NCBI GenBank assembly: GCA_001695595.3
Contig: MBPM02000124.1
Location: forward strand, 1 to 64,000
Source of the DNA: Plasmopara viticola
Lineage: Eukaryota > Oomycota > Peronosporomycetes > Peronosporales > Peronosporaceae
Length of the DNA: 64,000 bases
Direction of reading: 5' to 3'
The notes beneath the pieces were generated by a model that searched no databases, was not told the origin of the DNA, and saw only the letters and a program-made list of their open reading frames with translations. This document shows positions 22,456 through 32,633 of the stretch, piece after piece. The number at the start of each line of letters is the position of its first letter. The stretch's first letter is position 1. A program made the position numbers and the translations under genes.

Positions 22456-22786
22456 GAAAAGGTTGGGGTGACGCCCTCCTTCCAAGCGCAGGGGCCAAAT
22501 ACTCCCGCGCTTCGGGAAGGTGCTCTTGGGCATCTGCAGGTCTCTAACGAGTCTCACCCTCGACGCGACGGTCTCCAGCACCAGGGCGCCACCTGGGCTC
22601 TTACCAAGTCAGAGCTAAACAAAATAATGGAAGACCCTCACGACCTCGGTGCTGGCTGCACTGCCCGCCGAACAAGACCCGACGTATGCGGACACCACTC
22701 TATGCCGTGGACTAGCCAGACTGAGCCTAGCACGTGCATAACTTGGCAACGCGATAACGTAATACAATACAATACAATCTATATTG
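22456..22786 (+). mobile_element. Non-autonomous LINE derivative N3
   Basis: Same layout as N1: GGAAAAGGTTGGGGTGACGC head, identical internal deletion junction, and 3' end with a tail here mutated to ACAAT repeats. No clear target duplication seen. Confidence 0.75.
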
Positions 22787-23069
22787 TAAATTATTTTGGA
22801 AAGGGAGATTTTCCTTTTCTAACCAAAGTTAATGGTAGAACGGAAAAAATATACCTTTTCTTATATTAAATCGAAAAAAAACTCCTCCAAAACAGAAATT
22901 GATGTTACCTAGCAATATTTTTTTTTGCAACAATGGCAGAATTATACATCTGAAAAATAAAAAAAGAGAATTCATACCTTAAGAAAGTAATTTCTCCGCA
23001 TACAATCTTTGGGGAGCCTTTAAGAGATGGTTGCACTGCAAGCAGAGAGATGGCGCGGTTTAAATCCAC

Positions 23070-23690
23070 TTGTTTCAAAGTGACTCAAAATTGCTGGACA
23101 GACGAAACAATGGGGTGTGGTTATGCCACTTACATCACTTCAATGTAAGAATTGTACGAGAAAACAATATAAGTATGTCCAAATTTAACTTCATCGTTTG
23201 TTGTGTCGTTCGAATAAAAACAAACAAGCCAATGGAGTATGCTGTTGAGGTGAACAGTACCAGTGGTACCTGCGCATGTGGTTATGCGAGAGATATGAAT
23301 GCTGCATGTCGACACCTCATAGCACCTCTCAAGCTTTCAAATCAGCTGTCACGTGCAAAATTGTAATTTGGGGATCCAAAACGTATCTACTTGCCTACGA
23401 TGAAGCACTCGAAGGGAAGCCACTTGTGACAAAAAGTGAACTGGTAAAGAGTGAGCATCTTCCAACAAATCCGACCAAATTTGACAACTTTGTTGGAAGA
23501 TGCTCACTCTTTACCAGTTCACTTTTTGTCACAAGTGGCTTCCCGAAAAGAAGCGAGTCGAATCACAGCATGCAACATTAGAAGTTGATGCGCCAAAAAG
23601 TGTTTATCCATGCGGCAGCTGTGGTCAAGTAGGACACATCAAGCGTCGATGCACTAGTAATGCGCAGCATAAAAGTATTTTATCTTGTGA
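23070..23690 (+). pseudogene. MULE transposase C-terminal remnant (SWIM finger and zinc knuckle)
   Basis: VNSTSGTCACGYARDMNAAC followed by RHLI fits the SWIM zinc finger (CxCx(n)CxH) found near the C-terminus of Mutator-like transposases. Further on, YPCGSCGQVGHIKRRCTS is a CCHC zinc knuckle, also usual there. The two are separated by a 131-base inverted repeat that was inserted or generated inside the gene. The N-terminal and DDE catalytic parts are missing. It may be the other end of the FAR1-type fragments seen elsewhere in the window, but no sequence joins them here. Confidence 0.65.
23414..23544. repeat. Perfect 56-bp inverted repeat inside the MULE remnant
   Basis: Arms 23414-23469 and 23489-23544 are exact inverse complements around a 19-base spacer. 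The coding sense leads into the left arm from 23276, and the zinc-knuckle part follows the right arm, so one arm is a snap-back duplicate. Confidence 0.92.
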
Positions 23691-23790
23691 GCTAGGCATA
23701 TCTTCTTATTGCCCAATAGTTATTTTACTTCGAAGGTTTCATTTTAGTGAAAAAGTTGTGATTCGAGATAGATTTTTTCCATCTAAATGA

Positions 23791-24088
23791 TAATTTATCC
23801 ATTAAATTTGAAAAGAAAATATTGTTCTATTCTCCCAAAGTTAGTTCATAAATCTTCGAATTCTCTATAATGTTACTTAAGGACCCAAATGACCGTACAT
23901 CCCTTGTTTAAGAATTGTCAAACCTTTTTATTCATCAGTATTACAACGAAACTGCAACGACCAAAAAATAACTCTGCTACAGGCAAGTCCTAACTTTGAG
24001 CGGCTGCCAACTCTTCCGCCAACTTCTTTCCAAAAAGAGTTGTTTCTGAGTCAATAATACGCTAAATCCCATCTGTGTCGTGGTAGCT
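23791..24088. other. No gene seen
   Basis: AT-rich, with stops in all frames. It separates the MULE remnant from the 3' end of the second effector pseudogene. Confidence 0.5.
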
Positions 24089-25099
24089 TTAAATGATCTC
24101 ATTTAGAGACATATGTGTCTTTGTCTTTTCCGGATACTTTTCCATATACTTTTTCGCATACCACAGCCATATTCTTAACTCGTACTGATCGAGAAGACCA
24201 TTTGGGTATTTGTCAAGCAATAAATGTTCAAAAACAAGCCTTGGCTCTTTACCTTTACTCAACCAGTCGTGGCCAAGTCGACGTTGAAGATAGATCGCTA
24301 GCGCCATAGTCTTTTCTGACTGTCTTGCCGAACTAAGTAGCGAGGCCAGACCCTTGTCACCGAATGTGTGGTAGAGCTGATGGAATAGCTCCATTGACTC
24401 ACCAGGCACGCACTTGCTTGAATAAAGGCTCCATATACCATACTCAGGGTCGAGTAGCAATGTCGGGTTGTGCTTGTTACCCTGCAACATCTCGTAGAGT
24501 TGGATGGGGCAAATTCATAGGTCTTTCCAATACGACATGTGCTCCATTTGCAGTTCTGTGCAAATAACTTTCAGTGCTGTGCTTGCCTCACTCGTTGCCT
24601 CTTCCAGTATCATTGTCAATTTATAATCACCGTATTGCGCCCGCAACATTTCAAAAATAGACACTTGCTTCTCGGGATGCTTCGAATTGTAATTTTTCCC
24701 GTACTAAAGCCAAAGATATAACTCGGAAGTCGACGAAATAACCTTGTTGACCGTATCGAACTCCAGCTTGGTGTTATTATTCTGTGGATTTCCATTTTCC
24801 ATCGACCACAAAGTTACTTTGAGCTCATTCAGAGACTCCGCATCTTGCTTCTGAACCACCTGATGGGACTTGGCCAGTAAGACGGCAAGTTTTTCTTTCC
24901 AGCCTAAAGTTTCGATACTTTTAACCCTTTCTTCGTCTCCTGCAGACGGCAGTTTCAAAAGGAGGATATTTAATTGAGCTTCAGTAGATAAAAAGGTCCT
25001 TGGGGGTGTGAGGGACGCAGTCGCATTCGCAGAAGCGTCGGCTTGTGCAATACCGGGAAGGATTAACATGAGTGCAAGAGCAACGCGGCTAAGACGCAT
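24089..25099 (-). pseudogene. RXLR/EER-type WY effector with two in-frame stops (unrelated to E)
   Basis: One frame runs from ATG 25099 to 24089, about 336 codons, interrupted by only two nonsense codons: TAG near 24704 and TGA near 24510. The N-terminus MRLSRVALALMLILPGIAQA is a signal peptide. RTFL at 34-37 looks like an RXLR variant, and DEER at 55-58 is canonical. The C-terminal part carries a WY signature (WLSKGKEPRLVFEHLLLDKY, then IWLWYAKKYMEKYPEK). No length-changing mutation is seen, so the loss is recent, or the stops are polymorphic or sequencing errors. It sits between the convergent E1 and E2. Confidence 0.72.
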
Positions 25100-25740
25100 T
25101 TGATAACTTGCTAGCCGAATGGATAATAGAAGGGTAGAGCTCGTAGATTGCATTCCTAGTCCCCCTTTGCGCATCATCGACAAAGTAGGGTTAGTTCAGG
25201 AGCCATTTCAAACGTCGAAGAAACGCTGCAAAGGCTGATTTGCTCTGTAGGGCCGGTTCAGCAACCCTGTGTCTGCTCGACAAGTTGTGGGTTGGCTACA
25301 AAGTGTTAGCGTACCGCAAATTGGGATGACTACATACTGCGAATAGAACCTAAGCATTGGCTGGTGTTAATCAATTTTACTAAAATACGGCCCGAGCATT
25401 GGCTGATGTTTATCAGCTGGTGGTGTACTAAGCGATAGCAGTAGTATTGATTTGGCATCTTCGTGTCAACCCGTCACATTTTTTATATAATTGGTGTAAT
25501 CGGACTCTTTTCTTACTCTTTTTTGGTTTCATTGACATATAAGGGGAGTCGTAATTTATTCTTATTTCTGATCCGAAGAAAAATATGTCACTAGAGTGCA
25601 CGATCGCGGTCGTATACAAATTGGGCATGAAGCCACCATTGCCGAGCTCATTAGCGAAGCAGTAGCAATAAAGTGACCTGCGACCTCTAAGCCATAGCTG
25701 TCAATTATAGCTCTGACATTTTCAACGGCCTCTTTTAGTC
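25100..25740. other. No gene seen
   Basis: Upstream of the second effector pseudogene. It presumably includes that gene's old promoter, but no motif stands out. The phrase GAGCATTGGCTG.TGTT occurs twice near 25350 and 25395, a minor local repeat. Confidence 0.4.
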
Positions 25741-26159
25741 CTCGGTTGTTTGAATCTTACTTCTTTACGTATTGATAATGCGTGGACTGCGTCAAATTAT
25801 AAGCGTTGCAGCAAAAGAAATGAGTATTGATTCATCGGCTGGAAGTAGTTTTTTCCACTGAGTTGAGACAGTCGACAGCAGCGCAAGAATCAGGTACGCG
25901 GCGCTCAACTGAATCGAGGAAAAAGACATGGTGATTTTAGGTGCTGAGCTAATGTTTGTATAAATCCGCTACATGTGTCCTTACTTACCTGGTTGCTAAT
26001 GCAAAGCAGCTGAGCACAAAACTCAATATTTATTCTTGAATATAAATACAAAGAGTAGTGTAATTTTATTTAAGACTGGCATTACAGGTCGAATTATGTT
26101 AGCTACTCCGCTTTGCCGATACATGCATACGAGACAATTCACCTCGATAACCCTAGTCT
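25741..26159 (-). other. 3' flank of E2
   Basis: Inverse, diverged match to the E1 3' flank at 21190-21500. No coding frame. Confidence 0.5.
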
Positions 26160-27794
26160 TCAACCGGATTCGTTCAACTCGTGCTGCAGCAATTCAAGAG
26201 CTGATTTAATACGCGCGTCTCCATTCTGTAATTCTTCAACTATTGTCAGCCACGAAACGCTCGATCCTCTATTCTCCGGCAATCTCTCTTGCAATAATCG
26301 TATGGCAATGTAAATGGCATCGTCAACACTTTTCTTATCCACACGCCGATAATACGCGACAAAAGCTGGAAAACAACTCTTGAGTACCGAAACATCAGCA
26401 TGGTGAGAAATAAGCTCATCCAAAATAACTTTGGGATGCTCGTGACGATCTGGAAATCGTAACATGGGTGAGGGATCAGTCAGGTACTGCACCATAGAGT
26501 GTGCATAATTCTGGACGTCGGAGCGCTGCCCTTCATCCAAAGAATTAATGTGCTGTGCTGCTAGCTCGAGGTCTCGAAACAGAATGACCACTTCATCAAA
26601 CGAATGCTTTGATCTCAGCAAATCAAACATCTGATCGCCATCAAATGGCCTCCATTTTGCGTAAAAAGCGACAGTCGCAATCCCGTTGGCGAAATCTAGA
26701 AAATTATCCGGCGTAATCTTCTTGTTAAAAATTCCCAAGCGTCTAAACACAAGGTCAGGGTATCGGTGCCACATTTTACGCGCATGCGCTGCAAGGCTCT
26801 CACTGACGTGTTTTACGTCTCCCAACACGTTCTCGAGCGCATTGGAATCGAACATGACCTTCGCACGTGGCAATGACATCTCTGGTAGTATGGATGAAAT
26901 AAAGCTGCCAAGTTTAAAGTCCCGATCGTCCACCTTCGAGTACATTTTCACGTATTCTAGCCACGCAGTAAACAGAGTCACATCGTCAATACCAACCAAA
27001 GCATGTTCTTTCTCGAACCTCAAGAGACAGAACATTTTTTTTGGTGATCCCTTGTGTAGAAGCCATTCCTTAAGCACAAAATTTTTGGTTATTGGATCCG
27101 TGACCATATACGTCAGCATATCCTCAGCAAAATCTGTCAAAACTTGCTTGCGTCGATAATAGTCAAAAAGTGTCACGACCTGTAAAAACGGATCATACAC
27201 GGATGGATCATGAAGCGGAAACGTCAATTCGGAACTCGGTCGTGGCTCAATGCGATCGGCCAAAAAATATAAAAGGTCCTTGTTGTTAAATGGTGCGGTA
27301 TTTGAACTCATGGTGCTCCTAGCCCTATAAGAATCAATATAGAAAAACCACATAAGAAGCTTGGGGTCGTGACCCAATTTGACTGGGTCCATGCCGTGAT
27401 GAAAGATGCTTTGAAGGTTCAAATACGAAAACACATCCTTTGGGTGGACTAATGGTTTTTTTAACCATTCGTACGCTTTATCTTTCATATCAAGCCAATG
27501 CACATGATGCTTTATCGTGCTTAATTTCACTCGTCTTCGACGCATGAGCGCCTTCTCTAATTTTCGCGATAATTTTTGAATCCGCATGGCTTTTTTTTTA
27601 ACATTTTGGTCAATCATGTGCACAGCCGGATGACGAAAATAATCCACCAATCCATTTCCTCTCGCCTCCTTGTTCGTGTCATTTAACGAGGCCTTGTCTC
27701 TGTCATCGCGTCTTGTATTCGAGGTAGTTCCATAACAAGTGCTTAAATTAAAAAAGAAAATGATGGCAGTACTTACGAAGATGAGTACGCGCAT
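26160..27794 (-). CDS. Secreted WY-domain effector E2
   Basis: 544 residues, intact, starting with the same 22-residue signal peptide type as E1 (MRVLIFVSTAIIFFFNLSTC). NTRRDDRD and NKEARG stand where RXLR and EER would be. Four W/Y modules align with those of E1, for example WLKKPLVHPKDVFSYLNL, WLLHKGSPKKMFCLLR, WLEYVKMY and AFVAYYRR. It keeps the PDLVFRR segment that E1 lacks. It uses the J-type promoter and is divergent from J3, whose ATG lies 253 bases away; E1 uses the U type. It is predicted to be secreted and to act in the host. Many substitutions against E1 suggest divergent evolution rather than a fresh copy. Confidence 0.86.
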   Translation of the reverse strand: MRVLIFVSTAIIFFFNLSTCYGTTSNTRRDDRDKASLNDTNKEARGNGLVDYFRHPAVHMIDQNVKKKAMRIQKLSRKLEKALMRRRRVKLSTIKHHVHWLDMKDKAYEWLKKPLVHPKDVFSYLNLQSIFHHGMDPVKLGHDPKLLMWFFYIDSYRARSTMSSNTAPFNNKDLLYFLADRIEPRPSSELTFPLHDPSVYDPFLQVVTLFDYYRRKQVLTDFAEDMLTYMVTDPITKNFVLKEWLLHKGSPKKMFCLLRFEKEHALVGIDDVTLFTAWLEYVKMYSKVDDRDFKLGSFISSILPEMSLPRAKVMFDSNALENVLGDVKHVSESLAAHARKMWHRYPDLVFRRLGIFNKKITPDNFLDFANGIATVAFYAKWRPFDGDQMFDLLRSKHSFDEVVILFRDLELAAQHINSLDEGQRSDVQNYAHSMVQYLTDPSPMLRFPDRHEHPKVILDELISHHADVSVLKSCFPAFVAYYRRVDKKSVDDAIYIAIRLLQERLPENRGSSVSWLTIVEELQNGDARIKSALELLQHELNESG

Positions 27795-28047
27795 GATGTG
27801 GCATTAGACGTTGCAATATAAAGGGGTAGAGAAAAGGTTTGGATCTTGCAGCTGGTACAAAATCAAGAATGGGATTGTGCGAGGGGAGCCAAATATTCAC
27901 CATCCATTCTTGATTGTCGACCTATTGTTTGTATCAAATACTGTTTACAACCAATCATCTTGTGACTCTATCATCTTATAGTATTTAGCTGGAGAATGAT
28001 ACATATTTAATTTGAGGGTGAAGTGGTACAAACACAAGGAGATTTCG
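27795..28047. promoter_or_regulatory. Bidirectional promoter between effector E2 and J3
   Basis: 253 bases separate the two start codons. On the minus strand, TCCCATTCTTGATTTT at 27859-27874 lies 65-80 bases before the E2 ATG. It resembles the oomycete initiator region in composition and distance. The segment is kept almost unchanged at 15676-15907, 32379-32633 and 53450-53658. Confidence 0.5.
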
Positions 28048-29243
28048 ATGGCAGCAGACAGCAAGGCTCCACCGCCCGAAGAAGACGCGACTTCGTGGCC
28101 CTAAATCGAGCGTGATTACTATGTCCTACTCGGTGTGGAACGTGATGCGTCAAGTAGTGAAATCCGGAACCGCTTCCTCTCGCTCTCGCGTGACTTCCAT
28201 TCGGATCGACGACGTCAAGGCCACGCGGAGATTGTGGCAGCAGCCAATGCACATCGACCGTGCGTACAAAGTATTAATTGATCCAATCAAACGGCACGTC
28301 TATGACATGTACGGCGAAAAGGTAAGGACAGTACCATTTCTCGCTTTCCTCATGGAATTCTCAAATTTAATACCGAAACGGTGTCCGACCGTCCATGGTC
28401 GAATGACAGGGCATCCAGGTCTTCGAACAAGATCACATCGCTTCACAAAACATGGTCGGCTTCCACTTGCAAACACGCAACGAGCTGCAACAATACATGG
28501 AAAAGCTCGTGCGGCAACGGCACGAACAGGCTCTTGACGTCCAATTCGTGTCCCATAGCGAACTGGCCATGCATGTCGATGCGTCTGACTGGGTCCACGC
28601 ACCGATGCAAGCGTTCCGTCATCTCTTGGACCCTCACGTCCATTACGTGGCTCGGACGCAAATGACACTCCATCAACGGACAGACTTTCCCTTGTCTCGT
28701 ACGACCAAGTTGTCAATTGGGGGCTTTATGTACGACCGACTCGGCCTGACCATGGGTGGCTTCACCACGGCACTGTCGTACAAGTCATTAAACCCAAGTT
28801 TCCCGTCCTTCACGCTCTCGAGTCAACTCGGCTCGGTGCCCAAGCTGCACTGTCAACTGAGTCAACCCGTGTCGCGGTACATGGTCTTTATGCTCATTCC
28901 CGAGCTCGATGAACACGGACTCGACCTGTCCGTGTGTTCGAACCATTTCTTGGCTTCACAGCTCTACGTCTCCATGATGTGGAGTACACGTGACGGTCTC
29001 TTGGGATCCCTTGGGCACGACACGGACACGCAGACGGCCACGGCAGCCGTCGCAGTGAACGCAGCAGGTCCGGATCTCTCGCTGCAAGTCCGTCGCGCAA
29101 TCACCAGTGCCTCCACCTTCAACCTTTCCTTGCGCGCGAGCATGATGGCGGGCGTCTCCACTGTCATGAGTCGAGAACTCTCGCATCGTACACGCGTGGC
29201 GGTTGGCGTCTTGCTCGCACGTGCAAGCGTCACGCTACGATAA
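28048..29243 (+). pseudogene. DNAJC11-like pseudogene, copy J3 (intact exon 2)
   Basis: The ATG at 28048 opens MAADSKAPPPEEDATSW, then TAA replaces the codon that is CGC or CAA in other copies. The J domain follows (YYVLLGVERDASSSEIRNRF), but HPD is changed to HSD and the exon is out of frame (274 bases). Intron 28322-28409 (88 bases) has a GTAAGG donor and a GACAG acceptor, and joins YGEK to GIQVFEQDH in phase 0. Exon 2 (28410-29243) is fully open for 277 residues and is the best-kept DNAJC11-like body here: QTRNELQQYMEKLVRQRHEQ coil, HVDASDWVH, then the beta-rich region. DNAJC11 acts at mitochondrial membranes; here function is lost in exon 1. Confidence 0.75.
28322..28409 (+). other. 88-bp spliceosomal intron of the J gene
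   Basis: Defined by the reading frame resuming exactly after ACAG, and by the GTAAGG donor conserved in all five copies. It is short, as is typical for oomycetes. J4 carries an extra 12 bases near its 3' end. Confidence 0.7.
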
Positions 29244-30128
29244 GGCTTTATAAGCCGTGGCAGTGTCCGCTTCGTCGTGCTCATTTCCCAACAAGCGGTC
29301 TGTCCAGAAATACTTTTCTTCCTTTTCTGCTACCATGAAGCAGTATGCGAATGTAAAGGTTTGCGAAGTGGCGTGGCTATGACCCCCGCAAAATGCAGTA
29401 GTGGCAAGCTTAAACGATTCGTCTCGTAGGTGAGCATAGTGGAAAACGAGCTGCAGATCTCCTTCGCCGAGAAAGAGACGATGAGGAGGTTGGTAAGCCA
29501 CCGCTATTCGTCAAATTTAATGGGTACGGTGGATGAACGGAAGCAACAATCTCCAGGCCGTCAAGCAAAGCAGCAAGGGGTGAGCGACCTGCCAAAACAC
29601 GTCCGCGATCAACGATTTGTATGTGGTAGACACCGCGAGGTGATGTCGTGACGCCCGGGTCGTTACAACGATACGTGCCGGTGCCAGACGTGCGCAACAG
29701 AAGCTCAAGACGTTCTATTTCTGAGCAGCCGTGAGGGTCCGGCACTTGGGATGCACCATGCCGTCAGCAAAAGTTTCATGGTTGCGTTGACCGTGGTCAA
29801 TCTCTACCACCCAATGATGTCTTCTCCTTGTTGTGTCTGCAATTGGCAGATCTTTATAGGAACTTGGCAATCGATAAGCCGGGTTTCGCGCTTGCGTTAT
29901 CGTTTGTGGTGCAAGGCTTGTGCCCAAAAGTCGTCCACGTTGTCATTATGCATTCGCAACATTTAGTAGACGCTTGTAGCCATCGCTTACGACCAGTGTA
30001 TTCAGCGCTCGAAGGCGTCGATAGTTGAGTTCAAAGGGCCGATGCGATACCAAAAGTTAATACTGGTAGTCTATTGGCTAGAAGGAAAAATGGGTCAAAA
30101 ACGATCAACCGATTGGATACTAAGCGTC
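29244..30128 (+). repeat. Block A, copy A3 (left arm of palindrome 1)
   Basis: Ends in ATTTGACA next to the hAT-derived fold-back. The last 300 bases are identical or nearly so, in inverse, to 30304-30600. An open frame of 66 codons (29828-30028) is present in A3, A4 and A5, but I cannot name a product. Confidence 0.55.
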
Positions 30129-30136
30129 ATTTGACA

Positions 30137-30295
30137 TAGGGATGGGACGTCAGTTCAACGTCAAGAACGTTAAGCCGGTATCCGTTGACGTATTGCAAAC
30201 GTTTTGAGTATTGCCGGGACTTCTCGAAACGTTTGCAATACTTTAACGGATAACGGTTTAACGCTCTTAACGTTGAACTGACGTCCCCATCCCTA
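30137..30295. mobile_element. hAT-derived fold-back (MITE-like) at the axis of palindrome 1
   Basis: 159 bases bounded by TAGGGATGGG and CCCATCCCTA, the termini of the hAT element at 55716. The right half is identical to about 88 bases of that element's 5' end; the left half is an imperfect inverse copy. The flanks are ATTTGACA on the left and TGTCAAAT on the right. They are inverted, not the direct 8-base duplication a plain insertion would leave. Confidence 0.85.
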
Positions 30296-30303
30296 TGTCA
30301 AAT

Positions 30304-31091
30304 GACGCTTAGTATCCAATCGGTTGATCGTTTTTGACCCATTTTTCCTTCTAGCCAATAGACTACCAGTATTAACTTTTGGTATCGCATCGGCCCTTTG
30401 AACTCAACTATCGACGCCTTCGAGCGCTGAATACACTGGTCGTAAGCGATGGCTACAAGCGTCTACTAAATGTTGGGAATGCATAATGACAACGTGGACG
30501 ACTTTTGGGCACAAGCCTTGCACCACAAACGATAACGCAAGCGCGAAACCCGGCTTATCGATTGCCAAGTTCCTATAAAGATCTGCCAATTGCAGACACA
30601 ACAAGGAGAAGACATCATTGGGTGGTAGAGATTGACCACGGTCAACGCAACCATGAAACTTTTGCTGACGGCATGGTGCATCCCAAGTGCCGGACCCTCA
30701 CGGCTACTCAGAAATAGCACGTCTTGAGCTTCTGTTGCGCACGTCTGGCACCGACACGTATCGTTGTAACGACCCGGGCGTCACGATGTCACCTCGCGAT
30801 GACTACAACATACAAAACGTTGATCGCAGACGTGTTTTGGCAGGTCGCTCACCCCTTTCCGCACTGCTTGACCGCCTGGAGATTGTTGCTTCCGTTAACC
30901 CGCCGAAACCATCCAATTTTGACGAACAGCGGTAGCTTACCAACCTCTTCATCGTCTCTCCCTCGGCAAATGAAATCTGCAGCTCGTTTTCACCTATGCC
31001 CGCCTACGAGACGAATCGTTTAGGCTTGCCACTACTGCATGTTGTGGGGGTCACAGCCACGCCACGTCAAATGCATTCATTCGCATACTGC
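30304..31091 (-). repeat. Block A, copy A4 (right arm of palindrome 1)
   Basis: Inverse complement of A3 near the axis. Closer to A5 than to A3 further out. Nothing else recognised. Confidence 0.55.
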
Positions 31092-32378
31092 TTAATGGTA
31101 GCAGAAAAGGAAGAAAAGTATTTCTGGACAGACCGCTTGTTGGGAAATGAGCACGACGAAGCGGACACTGCCACGGGTGAAGTCCAACCGAAGCGTGACG
31201 CCTGCACGTGCGAACAAGACGCCGACCGCCACGCGTGTGCGATGCAAGAGTTCTCGACTCATGCCCGTGACGGTGGAGACGCCCGCCATCATACTCGCGC
31301 GCAAGGAAAGTCTAATGGTGGAGGCACTGGTGATTGCGCGACGCACTTGCAGCGAGAGATTCGGACTCGCTGCGTTCACTGCGACGGCTGCCGTGGCCGC
31401 CTGCGTGTCCATGTCGTGCCCAAGGGATCCCAAGAGGCCGTCACGTGTACTCCACATCATGGAGCCATGGAGTTGTGAAGCCAAGAGATGGTTCACACCC
31501 ACGGACAGGTCGAGTCCGTGCTCGTCGAGCTCGGGAATGAGCATAAAGACCGTGTACCGCGACATGGGTTGACTCAGTTGACAGTGCAGCTTGGGCACCG
31601 AGCCGAGTTGACTCGAGAGCTTGACGGTTGGGAGACTTGGGTTTGATGACTTGTACGACAGTGTCGTGGTGAAGCCACCCATGGTCATGCCGAGTTGGTC
31701 GTACAAAAAGCCCCCAATTGACAACTTGGTCGTACGAGACAAGGGAAAGTCTGTCCGTCATTTGCGTCCGAGCCACGTAGTGGACGTGAGTGTCCAAGAG
31801 GTGACGGAACGCTTGCATGGGTGCGTGTAATCAGTCGGACGCATCGACATGCATGGCCAGTTCGCTATGGGACACGAATTGGACGTCAAGAGCCTGTTCG
31901 TGCCGTTGCCGCACGAGCTTTTCCATGTATTGTTGCAGCTCGTTGCGTGTTTGCAAGTGGAAGCCGACCATGTTTTGCTGCGCGATGTGATCTTGTTCGA
32001 GGACCTGGATGCCCTATCATTCGTTTAAACAGACCATGAACGGCAGGACACCGTTTCGGTATTGAATTTGAGAATTCCATGAGGAAAGCGAGAAATGGTA
32101 CTGTCCTTACCTTTTCGCCGTACATGTCATAGACGTGCCGTTTGATTGGATCAATTAATACTTTGTACGCACGGTCGTTGTGCATTGGCTGCTGCCACAA
32201 TCTCCGCGTTGACGTCGAGATCCGGATGGAGTTCACGCGAGAGCGAGAGGAAGCGGTTCCGGATTTCACTACTTGAAGCATCACGTTCCACACCCAGTAG
32301 GACATAGTAATCACGCTCGATTTGGCGCCACGAAGTCGCGTCTTCTTCGGGCGGTGGAGCCTTGCTGTCTGCTGCCAT
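31092..32378 (-). pseudogene. DNAJC11-like pseudogene, copy J4 (HPD retained)
   Basis: The start at 32378 gives MAADSKAPPPEEDATSWRQI with no stop. The J domain reads YYVLLGVERDASSSEIRNRF and SRELHPD, so the catalytic HPD tripeptide that stimulates Hsp70 is present only here and in J5. The frame breaks at AAANAQ, where 11 bases kept in J5 are missing. The intron donor is near 32112. A further 11-base loss near 31758 breaks exon 2. The 31092-31742 frame (216 residues) reads through the position of the TAA in J1-J3 into GVTLRLDFTRGSVRFVVLIS, which aligns with the region after the beta-barrel-like part of DNAJC11. Confidence 0.75.
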
Positions 32379-32633
32379 CGAGATCTCCTTGTGTTTGTAC
32401 CACTTCACCCTCAAATTAAATATGTATCATTCTCCAGCTAAATACTATAAGATGATAGAGTCACAAGATGATTGGTTGTAAACAGTATTTGATACAAACA
32501 ATAGGTCGACAATAAAGAATGGATGGTGAATATTTGGCTCCCCTCGCACAATCCCATTCTTGATTTTGCACCAGCTGCAAGATCCAAACCTTTTCTCACA
32601 ATCCTTTTGTATTGCAACGTCTCAAGCCACACC
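32379..32633. promoter_or_regulatory. Bidirectional promoter between J4 and effector E3
   Basis: Same J-type intergenic segment as 27795-28047; initiator-like TCCCATTCTTGATTTT at 32552-32567, 67-82 bases before the E3 ATG. Confidence 0.5.

Noticed and set aside
23276..23581. 101-codon frame through the MULE remnant
   Set aside because: It reads straight through the snap-back inverted repeat, so its C-terminal third is antisense sequence.
26686..27159. 157-codon frame antisense to effector E2
   Set aside because: Lies wholly within the intact E2 gene; the same shadow appears opposite E3 and E5.
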